Shown piece by piece: positions 30,646 through 39,045 of a stretch of DNA of 64,000 nucleotides. The first letter of the stretch is position 1; each line of letters starts with the position of its first letter. The position numbers and the translations under genes are program-made. Source of the stretch: Methyloversatilis thermotolerans (GTDB taxonomy: Bacteria > Pseudomonadota > Gammaproteobacteria > Burkholderiales > Rhodocyclaceae); assembly GCF_000372885.1 (NCBI RefSeq), contig NZ_KB889967.1:3671430-3735429 (forward strand). The letters are read 5' to 3'. Below the pieces are notes generated by a model. That model had not been told where the DNA came from. It ran no database searches and worked only from the letters and a program-made list of their open reading frames with translations.

Positions 30646-31323
30646 ATGCCGCACACTGCCGCCCTGATCCCGCTTCACTCCCCGCATGCCCAGCCACCGG
30701 CGGAAGCCACCCTGCAAGCCAGCCTGGGCGGGCTGGTCTGGCCCGGGCGGGATGCCGGTTCTCTGGAAGTCCTCGGTCACGGTCATCCGGAACGTGCCGA
30801 TATCGAACGTTTCATCGCCCGGTGTTTCCTGCGCAGCTATGGCGCAACCATTTCGCACTTCGCCGACACCTTGCTCGGCGTGCGCGATGCGCACGGGCGC
30901 TGGCAGGCGGCACTCGGCTACACCCTGCCCGCCACGCGTGCCGAGGTGTTCGTCGAGCAGTATCTCGACCTTCCCCTGGAAAGAGCGCTGTCCTCGGTGC
31001 TGGGTGAACCGGTGGCGCGCGGCGCCATGGCCGAGGTCGGCAATATGGCCGCCATCTCGGCCGGCATGGGCAGGCGGCTGATCGCGATGGCCACCGCTCA
31101 TCTGTATGCGCGCGGTCTCGATTACGTGGTGTTCACCGCCACCCGTGCGCTGGCCAATTCCTTCACGCGACTGGGCTTGCGGGTACACGCGGTCGCGCGC
31201 GCCGACCCGGCGCGACTGAAGGATGGCGAGGGCGCCTGGGGTAGCTATTACCGCAACGGTCCCACTGTCATGGTCGGCCGCATCGGGCACGGCCTGCCAT
31301 TGATCGGACTGGAGGCCGCCTGA
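30646..31323 (+). CDS. Thermostable hemolysin family protein (GNAT-like)
   Basis: A 225-residue protein that I recognise as the thermostable hemolysin (delta-VPH) family. There is no signal peptide and no membrane segment. The C-terminal half (EVGNMAAISAGMGRRLIAMA, VVFTATRALANSFTRLGL, ADPARL) looks like the acyl-transferring GNAT fold of autoinducer and N-acyl amino acid synthases rather than a pore former. That reading is mine. The ATG follows GGAG by 7 bases. Its stop overlaps the next gene by one base, so it heads a tightly packed cluster. Confidence 0.75.
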   Translation: MPHTAALIPLHSPHAQPPAEATLQASLGGLVWPGRDAGSLEVLGHGHPERADIERFIARCFLRSYGATISHFADTLLGVRDAHGRWQAALGYTLPATRAEVFVEQYLDLPLERALSSVLGEPVARGAMAEVGNMAAISAGMGRRLIAMATAHLYARGLDYVVFTATRALANSFTRLGLRVHAVARADPARLKDGEGAWGSYYRNGPTVMVGRIGHGLPLIGLEAA

Positions 31324-32783
31324 TGGATGCGCCGCTCTGGTCCATGCTTGCCGACGATGCGGCGGTGCTTGACGATGCGGACATCGTCCGGCGGATCGCC
31401 GCCTGGAGCACGGCGCTCTCCACGCTGCGCGATCAGGTGGTCGCGCTGCTGGCCGACAACAGTCCGCATTGGCTGATCGCCGATCGCGCGCTGCGTTCGG
31501 CCGGCGCCACCGTGCTGCCTCTGCCCACCTTCTTCACCGATGCGCAATGCCGTTACGCGATCGAGGCGGCGGGCGCCGCCCACATGCTGGTCGATGACAG
31601 GCTGCGCGCCGGCTCGCTGGGCTTCGCCGTGCCGGAGCGTATCGATGCCGGACCGCTGTACCTGTGCCGCAGCAACATACCGCGGCGCGCGCTGCCGCCG
31701 TGCACCGCGAAGATCACCTTCACGTCCGGCACCACAGGCCAGCCCAAGGGCGTATGCCTGACCGGCGAAACGCTGCAGGCGGTCAGCGGCTCGCTCGCCG
31801 CACTGGCTCGCGAGCTGGGCATCCGTCGCCATCTGTGCATGCTGCCGCTGGCGGTTCTGCTCGAGAACGTGGCCGGGGCGGATACCGCGGCGCTGACCGG
31901 GGCGGAATGCGTGGTTCCGCCGCTGGCCGCGGTGGGCGTGACCGGTTCCAGCCAGTTCGATCCGCGCGTCGCCTTGTCGGCCATTGTCCGGTGGCGCCCG
32001 GACAGTCTCATCCTGCTGCCGCAGATGCTGACCGCTCTGGTGGCGGTGGCCGAGGCGGGCGTGCCGGTGCCGCGTGGCCTGAAGCTGGTCGCGGTCGGCG
32101 GTGCGCGCGTGGCGCCGGGTCTCATCGAGAAGGCGCGCGCGCTCGGCTTTCCCGCGTGCGAGGGCTATGGCTTGTCGGAGGCGGGATCGGTGGTCGCGCT
32201 GAACCGGCCGGACGATGCGCCCGGCGCGGTGGGCAGGGTGTTGCCACATCTGTCGGTCACCCTGTCGGCACGCAAGGAAATCCTGGTGCACGGCCTGCGC
32301 CAGGCTGCCTATCTGGGGGCACCACCCCTGCCGGATGGTCCGCTGCATACCGGTGATCTGGGTCATTTCGATGCACAGGGGCGCTTGCATGTGACCGGCC
32401 GGCTGAAGCACCAGCTCATCACCAGCTTCGGTCGCAATGTGTCGCCTGAGTGGCCGGAGTCCGAGCTGCTGGCCGAGCCCGCCATCGGCCAGGTCGCGGT
32501 GTTCGGCGAGGCGCGTCCGACATTGTCCGCGGTCATCGTCGCCCGCCCCGGTGTTGATGACGCGCAGCTTGACCATGCGGTGCGTCGGTCCAATGAACGC
32601 CTGCCCGACTACGCGCGCATCGGTGTGCATGTGCGCGCCGCGCAGCCCTTTTCAGCGAGCAACGGCCTGGCAACCGACAACGGTCGCGTGCGCCGCGACG
32701 CGGTATGGGCCCACTACGGCGACCGTATCGCCGCCCTGTACGCCGCCCTCGATGGCGCACCCACCTCGACCACGGAGATCTGA
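31323..32783 (+). CDS. AMP-binding (acyl-adenylate forming) protein
   Basis: A 486-residue ANL-superfamily enzyme, related to fatty acyl-CoA/acyl-ACP ligases. The P-loop is TFTSGTTGQPKGV (about 131-143), followed by EGYGLSEAGSV and the HTGDLGHFDAQGRLHVTGR hinge block. The C-terminal A10 segment reads FSASNGLATDNGRVRRDAV, where the usual catalytic Lys seems replaced by Arg, so thioester formation or adenylation may be altered. It is shorter than typical long-chain ligases. No carrier-protein domain is fused. It starts one base inside the previous stop and ends 3 bp before the next gene. Confidence 0.85.
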   Translation: MDAPLWSMLADDAAVLDDADIVRRIAAWSTALSTLRDQVVALLADNSPHWLIADRALRSAGATVLPLPTFFTDAQCRYAIEAAGAAHMLVDDRLRAGSLGFAVPERIDAGPLYLCRSNIPRRALPPCTAKITFTSGTTGQPKGVCLTGETLQAVSGSLAALARELGIRRHLCMLPLAVLLENVAGADTAALTGAECVVPPLAAVGVTGSSQFDPRVALSAIVRWRPDSLILLPQMLTALVAVAEAGVPVPRGLKLVAVGGARVAPGLIEKARALGFPACEGYGLSEAGSVVALNRPDDAPGAVGRVLPHLSVTLSARKEILVHGLRQAAYLGAPPLPDGPLHTGDLGHFDAQGRLHVTGRLKHQLITSFGRNVSPEWPESELLAEPAIGQVAVFGEARPTLSAVIVARPGVDDAQLDHAVRRSNERLPDYARIGVHVRAAQPFSASNGLATDNGRVRRDAVWAHYGDRIAALYAALDGAPTSTTEI

Positions 32784-32786
32784 ACC

Positions 32787-33455
32787 ATGTCCTTCCACGA
32801 CCGCCTGCAGCGGGAGACCGCTGCCGAACGCGCTCATCTGCTGTCCGCCCCCATCATCCAGGATGCGCTCGCCGGCCGCGTGACGCTGCATCAGTACCAG
32901 GCCTTCCTGACCCAGGCCTTCCATCACGTGCGCCACACGGTACCGCTGCTCATGGCGTGCGGCGCGCGCCTGCCGGCCCGGCATGAAGGGCTGAGACGCG
33001 CCGTCGCCGAGTACATCGAGGAAGAGATCGGCCATGAGGAATGGATACTGAATGACATCGCGGTCTGCGGCGGTGACAAGGACGCGGTGCGTGCGTCGGC
33101 GCCGGGCCTGGAAGCCGAACTCATGGTGGCGTATGCCTACGACTGGATCGCCCGCAACAATCCGGTCGGCTTCTTCGGCATGGTGCACGTGCTCGAAGGC
33201 ACCAGCGTGCAGATTGCCAGCGCAGCGGCCGACCGCATCGCGCGCGTGCTGGGCCTGCCCCCGGCCGCCTTCAGCTACCTGAATTCGCATGGCACGCTGG
33301 ACCAGGATCATGTGCGCTTCTTCGCCACGCTGATGGATGGCCTGGACGATGCGGACGACCAGGCGGCGGTCATTCATGTTGCGCGCGTCATGTACCGCCT
33401 GTACGGCGATATTTTCCGCGCATTGCCGGCCGCTGAAGCGGCTTTGGCGGCATGA
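32787..33455 (+). CDS. Heme-oxygenase-like diiron oxidase/oxygenase (TenA/PqqC-fold)
   Basis: A 222-residue all-helical protein of the TenA/PqqC/heme-oxygenase fold. It carries an E-x2-H...E...H-x3-D-x2-H set (E80, H83, E137, H168, D172, H175), matching the six metal ligands of heme-oxygenase-like diiron enzymes such as the fatty-acid decarboxylase UndA, with similar spacing. TenA thiaminases and PqqC lack this set. It is therefore predicted to bind two irons and activate O2 on an organic substrate. Its neighbours (acyl-activating enzyme, SDR) suggest a fatty-acyl-derived substrate; that is inference. Confidence 0.8.
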   Translation: MSFHDRLQRETAAERAHLLSAPIIQDALAGRVTLHQYQAFLTQAFHHVRHTVPLLMACGARLPARHEGLRRAVAEYIEEEIGHEEWILNDIAVCGGDKDAVRASAPGLEAELMVAYAYDWIARNNPVGFFGMVHVLEGTSVQIASAAADRIARVLGLPPAAFSYLNSHGTLDQDHVRFFATLMDGLDDADDQAAVIHVARVMYRLYGDIFRALPAAEAALAA

Positions 33456-34264
33456 AGGCCGATCAGCGCATCCTGCTCACCGGTGCCACCGGCGGCATCG
33501 GACGGGCCGTGGCCCGCGCTCTTCTGCCGCGTGCCCGCACACTGCTGCTGGTCGGGCGCGACGCCGGCAAGCTGCGGGCGCTGCGCGACGAACTGCTTGC
33601 CGTGTCGCCGGACGTCGACGTGCGCACGGTCGCGGCCGACCTGGCGAGCGAAGCCGGACGGAGCGCGGTCGCGGATGCGGCCGACCTGGTCCGGGACGGC
33701 ATCAACGTGCTGATCAACAACGCCGGTGTCGGCGCGCTGGCCTGGTTCGAGGAACAGACGGCTCAGGATATCGAACGCATCGTACAGACCAATCTGGTGG
33801 CTACCATGCTGCTCACGCACCGGATGCTGCCGGCGCTGCATCGGCAACCGGCCGCGCGGGTGATCAATGTCGGATCCATTCTGGGTGACATCGGTCATCC
33901 GGGCAGCGTGGCCTATTGCGCCAGCAAGTTCGCGCTGCGGGGATTCACCGAAGCACTGCGCCGCGAACTGGCCGGCAGTCGCATCCGGCTGCAGTACCTG
34001 GCGCCGCGCGCCACGCGCACCGAACTGAACAGTCCGGCGCAGAACGCGCTGAATGCCGAACTCGGTGTGGCGAGCGACGCCCCCGAACAGGTCGCCGTCG
34101 AACTGCTGGCCCTGCTCGACGGTGCGCGGCCGGAGCGCCATCTCGGATGGCCGGAGAAACTGTTCGTCCGCATCAATCGCCTGCTGCCGCGGCTGGTCGA
34201 TGCCAGCCTCGCCAAGCAACTCGCAGTCATCCGTCGTCACGCACAACAGGGAGTGAAACCGTGA
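33452..34264 (+). CDS. SDR-family oxidoreductase
   Basis: A 270-residue classical short-chain dehydrogenase. It has TGATGGIGRAVARAL (NAD(P) glycine motif, about 10-18), an LVGRDAGKLRAL Arg that favours NADP, NNAGVGALAWFEE, the catalytic Ser in INVGSILGDIGHPG, and YCASK (near residue 154). It overlaps the diiron gene by 4 bp and the TPR gene by 4 bp. It is probably a reductase or dehydrogenase acting on a keto or hydroxy acyl intermediate made by its neighbours; substrate unknown. Confidence 0.9.
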   Translation: MKADQRILLTGATGGIGRAVARALLPRARTLLLVGRDAGKLRALRDELLAVSPDVDVRTVAADLASEAGRSAVADAADLVRDGINVLINNAGVGALAWFEEQTAQDIERIVQTNLVATMLLTHRMLPALHRQPAARVINVGSILGDIGHPGSVAYCASKFALRGFTEALRRELAGSRIRLQYLAPRATRTELNSPAQNALNAELGVASDAPEQVAVELLALLDGARPERHLGWPEKLFVRINRLLPRLVDASLAKQLAVIRRHAQQGVKP

Positions 34265-34905
34265 ACGCATTCATCCGCGCCTCCTGCGCATTGTTCGCCG
34301 CGCTGGCGATTTCTCCGGCCTTCGCCGGTGTCGAGGAATCGATCGCCAGACTTCAGTCCGAATGGGAACAGATCAAGTACCGCCAGCCCGCTGACAAGCA
34401 GGAGCAGGCCTTCGAGGCGCTGAGCAAGGAGGCCGCACAGGTGCGCGGCGAGTATCCGGACCGGGCGGAAGCCGACATCTGGTACGGTATCGTGGTCGCC
34501 AGCCACGCTGGCGCAAAGGGCGGCCTGGGCGCGCTGTCGCTGGTGAAGGACGCGCGGGCGGCATTCGAGAAGGCCCTCGCGAAGAACCCGAATGCGCTCG
34601 ATGGTTCCGCCTACACCAGCCTGGGATCGCTCTACTACCAGGTGCCGGGCTGGCCGATCGGCTTCGGCGACAAGGACAAGGCGCGCGAGTACCTGGGCAA
34701 GGCGCTGGCCATCAATCCGCGCGGCATCGACGCCAACTACTTCATGGGCGACTTCCTGTTCCGCAACGGTGAGTATGACAAGGCCAGGGCCGCCCTCGAA
34801 ACCGCCCTGCAGGCGCCGCCCCGGCCGACGCGTCCCCTGGCGGACGAGGGTCGGCGCAAGGAAATCGAAACGCTGCTGGCACGGATCCGCGAAAAGACAC
34901 GCTGA
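34261..34905 (+). CDS. Exported TPR-repeat protein
   Basis: A 214-residue protein starting at GTG 34261, chosen because GGGAG lies 8 bases upstream and a clean signal peptide follows (hydrophobic core, cleavage after SPAFA). The mature part has tetratricopeptide-like helices (DARAAFEKALAKNPNALDG, AREYLGKALAINPRGIDANY, DKARAALETALQ). It should be periplasmic and act as a binding scaffold. A 4-bp overlap with the SDR gene ties it to the cluster. It is the only exported soluble product there, so it may present the product to the envelope or to the sensor kinase. Confidence 0.8.
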   Translation: MNAFIRASCALFAALAISPAFAGVEESIARLQSEWEQIKYRQPADKQEQAFEALSKEAAQVRGEYPDRAEADIWYGIVVASHAGAKGGLGALSLVKDARAAFEKALAKNPNALDGSAYTSLGSLYYQVPGWPIGFGDKDKAREYLGKALAINPRGIDANYFMGDFLFRNGEYDKARAALETALQAPPRPTRPLADEGRRKEIETLLARIREKTR

Positions 34906-35006
34906 ATGGCATGGTCGCGAAGCGCCGCACCCGGTCGCCGGCAGAGGTGCAATCGCCCGCTCGTGGAGCGACAATGAGGACTTTCCACTACGGCCTCTCG
35001 CGCCCG

Positions 35007-35681
35007 ATGAAAGTCCTGCTGGTCGAAGACGACGAACTGCTGGGCAGCGGCATCTGCGATGCGCTCGAACGCGCGCGCTATACGGTGGAATGGGTGCGCG
35101 ACGGCGCGCAGGCGCTCGCCGCGCTGAAGGGCGAGGGCTTAGACATCGCGGTGCTCGATCTCGGCCTGCCGCGTATCGACGGCATGGACGTGCTGCGCCG
35201 CGCGCGTGAAGCCGGCGTCGGTACGCCGGTGCTGGTGCTGAGTGCACGCGACACGACGGCACAGCGCATCGGCGGGCTGGATGCCGGCGCCGACGACTAC
35301 CTGGTCAAGCCCTTCGATGTCGATGAGTTGCTGGCAAGGTTGCGCGTGCTGGAACGCCGCACCCGTGGCGCGGTGGTCAACCTGATTCGCTACGGTCCGA
35401 TCGCGCTCGACACGTCGGCGCTCACGGTGAGCATGAACGAGCGCACGGTGGATCTGCAGCGGCGCGAATTCATGGTGCTGCGGCGCCTGCTCGAGAACGT
35501 GGGCCATGTGTTGAGCCGGCAGCAACTGGTCGAGAACATTTACGGCTGGGACAGCGATCTGGAGAGCAATGCGCTGGATGTGCACATCCACAACCTGCGC
35601 AAGAAGTTCTATCCCGAACTGATACGGACGGTGCGTGGCGTCGGCTATGTGATCGATCCCTTGCCCCGGCAGGCAGGCTGA
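35007..35681 (+). CDS. OmpR-family response regulator (QseB/PmrA-like)
   Basis: A 224-residue regulator. The receiver has VLLVEDDELLG, D51 as phospho-acceptor (AVLDLGLPRIDG) and GADDYLVKPFD; the C-terminal winged helix has RREFMVLRRLLENVGHVLSRQQL and VDVHIHNLRKKF-type recognition helices. The ATG at 35007 is preferred to one at 34911 because the domain begins there. It sits about 100 bp after the TPR gene and overlaps the kinase gene by one base. It is of the type that binds CTTAAT-N5-CTTAAT, and such a box precedes the cluster at 30588. Confidence 0.9.
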   Translation: MKVLLVEDDELLGSGICDALERARYTVEWVRDGAQALAALKGEGLDIAVLDLGLPRIDGMDVLRRAREAGVGTPVLVLSARDTTAQRIGGLDAGADDYLVKPFDVDELLARLRVLERRTRGAVVNLIRYGPIALDTSALTVSMNERTVDLQRREFMVLRRLLENVGHVLSRQQLVENIYGWDSDLESNALDVHIHNLRKKFYPELIRTVRGVGYVIDPLPRQAG

Positions 35682-37159
35682 TGCGCGTGTGGCGACGGCT
35701 GTCGATACGCGTGCTGCTGCTGGGTGGCACCGCGCTGGTGCTGTTGTGCGTGCTGGGGTCCACCGCGCTGCTCGCAGTGCAGGCGGGACTCGACGAAGCC
35801 GGCGAACTGTTCGACGCCCGCCTGGCGACATCGGCGCGCGTGCTGGACAGCCTGATGGCGCGTCAGGTCGAGCACGCGACCATCAATGCGCCGCTGGTCA
35901 TGAGTCTGCCCGGTCCTGTTCTGCGCGCGTTCAAGCCTCCGCGAAACGAGTCCTGGTCGGACAGACTGCAGGACTGGCTGTTCGGTCACCATGATGTACA
36001 GACGCCGCTCGGGCACGAGTACGAGACGCATATCGCCTATCAGGTGTGGCATGACGACGAGGGCGAGCGCTCGGCGCTCGGCATGCGCCTGCTGGCGCGC
36101 TCCTCGTCGGCGCCGGAACGGCCCTTTGCACCGATGCTGGCCGGCTTCAGCGATCACGATCTGAGCGATGGCCGCTGGCGGGTGTTCGCGCTGCATTCGG
36201 GCGAGGTGTGGATACAGGTTGCCGAGCGTACCGACGCGCGCGAGGAACTGTCGGCAAAGCTGGCCTGGGCAACCGGCGCACCGCTCGTGCTCGGACTGAT
36301 ATTGCTGCTTGTTCTGACCAGCCTGCTGATCGGCTATGCGCTGGCGCCGCTGTCGGAAATGGCCGAGCGCATTTCGGCGCGCTGCCCGAACGACGACCGG
36401 CCGCTGGAATTGTCGCGCGTGCCGGTCGAGGTGGCGCCACTGCTGCGCGCGCTCAATGCGCTGTTCGCGCGCGTGCGCGACATGCTGGAGCGCGAGCGCC
36501 GCTTCATCGATTCGGCCGCGCACGAATTGCGCACGCCGCTCGCCGCGTTGCGTGTGCATGCGCAGAATGCGCGGCGCGCCGACAGCGACGAAAAGCGCGA
36601 CCAATCGCTCGACCGCCTGCTCGACGGCGTGGCGCGCAGCGTGCACCTCGCCGAACAGATGCTGGCGCACAGCCGTGCCGGGCGCTCGGTGAATGACGCG
36701 CCGGTGTCCTTGCGCGACGTGGTGCGCGACGTGGTGCAGCAGCGCACCGCCGCCTGCGCGGCGAGCGGACATGCGCTGCACCTGCACGACTGCGACGACG
36801 TGTTGACGCTGATCGGCGATGCCAGTGCGCTGTCCAGCATGGTGGGCAATCTGGTCGACAATGCGCAGCGATATGCGCCGCGTGGAACGGCGATCGAGGT
36901 GTCGGTGGGGCGTGAGGGGGGCGAGGCCTGGCTGAGCGTGAGCGACCATGGACCCGGCATTCCCGAGGACATGCGCGAGCGCGTGTTCGAACCCTATTTC
37001 CGCATCCCCGGCACACCCGGCAGCGGCACCGGTCTGGGCTTGGCCATCGTGCACGAAATCGTGTCGCGGCTCGGCGGACGGATATTGCTCGGCACCTCAC
37101 CCGGGGGCGGCCTGAACGTGGACATCCGCATGCCGCTGGCCGACCGGCTTCCGGTCTGA
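35681..37159 (+). CDS. Sensor histidine kinase (QseC/PmrB-like)
   Basis: A 492-residue inner-membrane kinase. A transmembrane segment lies at about 9-29, a periplasmic sensor region at 30-190, a second segment at about 200-225, then a short HAMP-like linker, HisKA with RFIDSAAHELRTPLAALR (H281), and an ATPase domain with NLVDNAQRYAP, DHGPGIPEDM and [14 protein letters not shown]. It pairs with the regulator immediately upstream. The sensor region has no recognisable domain; QseC/PmrB relatives sense metals, cationic peptides or envelope state. Confidence 0.9.
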   Translation: MRVWRRLSIRVLLLGGTALVLLCVLGSTALLAVQAGLDEAGELFDARLATSARVLDSLMARQVEHATINAPLVMSLPGPVLRAFKPPRNESWSDRLQDWLFGHHDVQTPLGHEYETHIAYQVWHDDEGERSALGMRLLARSSSAPERPFAPMLAGFSDHDLSDGRWRVFALHSGEVWIQVAERTDAREELSAKLAWATGAPLVLGLILLLVLTSLLIGYALAPLSEMAERISARCPNDDRPLELSRVPVEVAPLLRALNALFARVRDMLERERRFIDSAAHELRTPLAALRVHAQNARRADSDEKRDQSLDRLLDGVARSVHLAEQMLAHSRAGRSVNDAPVSLRDVVRDVVQQRTAACAASGHALHLHDCDDVLTLIGDASALSSMVGNLVDNAQRYAPRGTAIEVSVGREGGEAWLSVSDHGPGIPEDMRERVFEPYFRIPGTPGSGTGLGLAIVHEIVSRLGGRILLGTSPGGGLNVDIRMPLADRLPV

Positions 37160-37858
37160 TTATCCGTCCGGTGCCGACAGCCGCGCCAGCCGGTCCACTT
37201 CGACCAGGCGTTCGGGCGTACCGACGTCGTGCCAGTGACCCGTGTGCGCGCCGCCGCCGACGCGGGCACGCCGCATCGCGTCGCGCAGCAATGGCGCGAG
37301 CTTCGCGGGCCGGTCCGGATCGACGCCGTCGAACAGGGCGGGATGGTAGGCGGCGACGCCGGAAAACGTCAGGCGCTTGCCGTCCGCATCCAGCACGCGT
37401 CCGTCTTCGAGCAGGAAATCTCCGTCCGGGTGGTGTGCCGGATTCGGCACCAGCAGCAGCCACGCGACATCGCCGTCGCGGGCGAGCGCCGTCGCGCGGT
37501 TGGCAAGCGTGCTGAAATCGGCGTCGCACCAGATGTCGCCATTGACGACGATGAAGGGCGCGTCCCCGAGCAGCGGACGCGCGTGGGCGATGCCGCCGGC
37601 GGTTTCGAGTGCGCCAGGCGGTTCCGGCGACCAGGCGATGGTCACGCCCAGGCCAGCGCCGTCGCCCAGGGCATCCAACAGCATCTGTCCCAGGTGGGCA
37701 TGGTTGATCACCAGTTCGCGCACCCCGGCATCGCGCAATCGCTCGATATGCCACACGATGAGCGGCTTGCCCCCGACCTCCAGCAGTGGCTTGGGGCAGC
37801 GGTCGGTCAGCGGCCGCATGCGTTCGCCGCGTCCGGCGGCCAGTATCATCGCCTTCAT
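37160..37858 (-). CDS. murU: N-acetylmuramate alpha-1-phosphate uridylyltransferase
   Basis: A 232-residue nucleotidyltransferase making UDP-MurNAc during peptidoglycan recycling. The N-terminus MKAMILAAGRGERMRPLTD followed by CPKPLLEVGGKPL is the sugar-nucleotidyltransferase signature; FIVVNGDIWCDADF holds the metal-binding Asp. The gene immediately upstream is amgK, the partner kinase, in the arrangement known from Pseudomonas putida. It converges on the histidine kinase gene with no gap. Confidence 0.9.
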   Translation of the reverse strand: MKAMILAAGRGERMRPLTDRCPKPLLEVGGKPLIVWHIERLRDAGVRELVINHAHLGQMLLDALGDGAGLGVTIAWSPEPPGALETAGGIAHARPLLGDAPFIVVNGDIWCDADFSTLANRATALARDGDVAWLLLVPNPAHHPDGDFLLEDGRVLDADGKRLTFSGVAAYHPALFDGVDPDRPAKLAPLLRDAMRRARVGGGAHTGHWHDVGTPERLVEVDRLARLSAPDG

Positions 37859-37869
37859 TCGGATGCAGT

Positions 37870-38874
37870 CTAGAAGGTGTAGCCGACCTGGGGCGCGCTG
37901 CCTTCCAGCCGGTCGAGCAGATGCGCCAGCGGCGCCAGTTCGCGATAGCGCTGCGCGGTGGCACGCAGATGCTTCATCACGCGCGGCATGTCCTTCAGAT
38001 AGCCGTCCTTGCCGTCGCGGTGATACAGCCGCGCAAAGATGCCCAGCACTTTCAGATGGCGCTGCGCGCCCATGAATTCATAGTCGCGGTGAAAATCCGC
38101 GAAGTTGGCGCGCACCGGCAGCCCGGCGCGGCGCGCGTCCTGCCAGTAGCGGATGAGCCAGTCCAGCGTCCGTTCCTCGTCCCATGCGATGTAGGCGTCC
38201 TTGAACAGACTTGCCAGGTCGTAGCTGATCGGCCCGTACACCGCGTCCTGGAAATCCAGTACGCCCGGGTTCGGATGCGTCACCATCAGGTTGCGGCTGT
38301 GGTAGTCGCGGTGGACGAAGACCTGCGGCTCCGCGGTGTTCACGTCCAGGATGCGGTCGAACACCTCGTACAGCGCCGTCGTTTCGGCGTCGCTCATTAC
38401 CGCCGTGAGATGGCGGCCGATGTACCAGACCGGGAACAGTTCCATTTCGGCGAGCAGCCGGTCGCGGTCGTACTCGGGGAGCACACCGGGACGGCTGGCG
38501 CGCTGGATGTCCACCAGCGCCGTTGTCGCATCGAAATAGAGTGCGGCGGCGTTCTCGCCGTCCAGCACGTCCAGATAGGTGGTGCTGCCCAGATCGGACA
38601 GCAGCAGGAAGCCGCGCTGCAGGTCCTGCGCCCGCACCGCAGGGACGTGGGCGCCCGCTCCGGCGAACAGCGTCTGCACCGCGACGAAGGGGCGGCAGTC
38701 CTCCTGTGGCGGTGGCGCGTCCATCGCGATGTGCGTGGCACCATCGGGCAGGGTGATGCGGAAATAGCGGCGGAAGCTGGCGTCGGCCGAGGCCGGGCGG
38801 ATATCCAGGTCGAAACCGGGAAACTGCTCGCGCAGCCATTCGGACAGCAGGGCAAGTCGGACGTCGGCGGTCAT
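37870..38874 (-). CDS. amgK: N-acetylmuramate/N-acetylglucosamine anomeric kinase
   Basis: A 334-residue APH-fold kinase that phosphorylates cell-wall amino sugars at C1 in the MurU recycling route. Motifs are DASFRRYFRITLPDG (glycine-rich loop region), VHRDYHSRNLMV (catalytic loop) and GVLDFQDAVYGPISYDLASL (metal-binding DFQDA). The ATG at 38874 gives the family start; a 39-residue upstream extension overlaps the lptD promoter region and is rejected. It lies 11 bp upstream of murU and is divergent from lptD. Confidence 0.9.
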   Translation of the reverse strand: MTADVRLALLSEWLREQFPGFDLDIRPASADASFRRYFRITLPDGATHIAMDAPPPQEDCRPFVAVQTLFAGAGAHVPAVRAQDLQRGFLLLSDLGSTTYLDVLDGENAAALYFDATTALVDIQRASRPGVLPEYDRDRLLAEMELFPVWYIGRHLTAVMSDAETTALYEVFDRILDVNTAEPQVFVHRDYHSRNLMVTHPNPGVLDFQDAVYGPISYDLASLFKDAYIAWDEERTLDWLIRYWQDARRAGLPVRANFADFHRDYEFMGAQRHLKVLGIFARLYHRDGKDGYLKDMPRVMKHLRATAQRYRELAPLAHLLDRLEGSAPQVGYTF

Positions 38875-38963
38875 TTCGGAAAGCGGGTCGGTGGCCGGAG
38901 CGGCAGCAATTTGTTGCGCCGGCCGGCCGGCGGACGGGTGCCGTTTGATAAGATGCGCGATTC

Positions 38964-38969
38964 TATAAC
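38964..38969 (+). promoter_or_regulatory. Candidate -10 box of the lptD operon
   Basis: TATAAC with transcription starting near 38976 would exclude the ATG at 38953 as the lptD start and supports the GTG at 39046. No convincing -35 is seen. Confidence 0.35.
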
Positions 38970-39045
38970 GCGGTCTCCGCCGGCCCGGCATCCTCCGTGG
39001 CGGTCGCGGGCCTGTCCAACCCTTAGCCTGTTCCGTTTTCCATTC

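Noticed and set aside
37786-39045. Long upstream extension of LptD
   Set aside because: It reads through amgK and murU on the opposite strand. A signal peptide begins at 39046.
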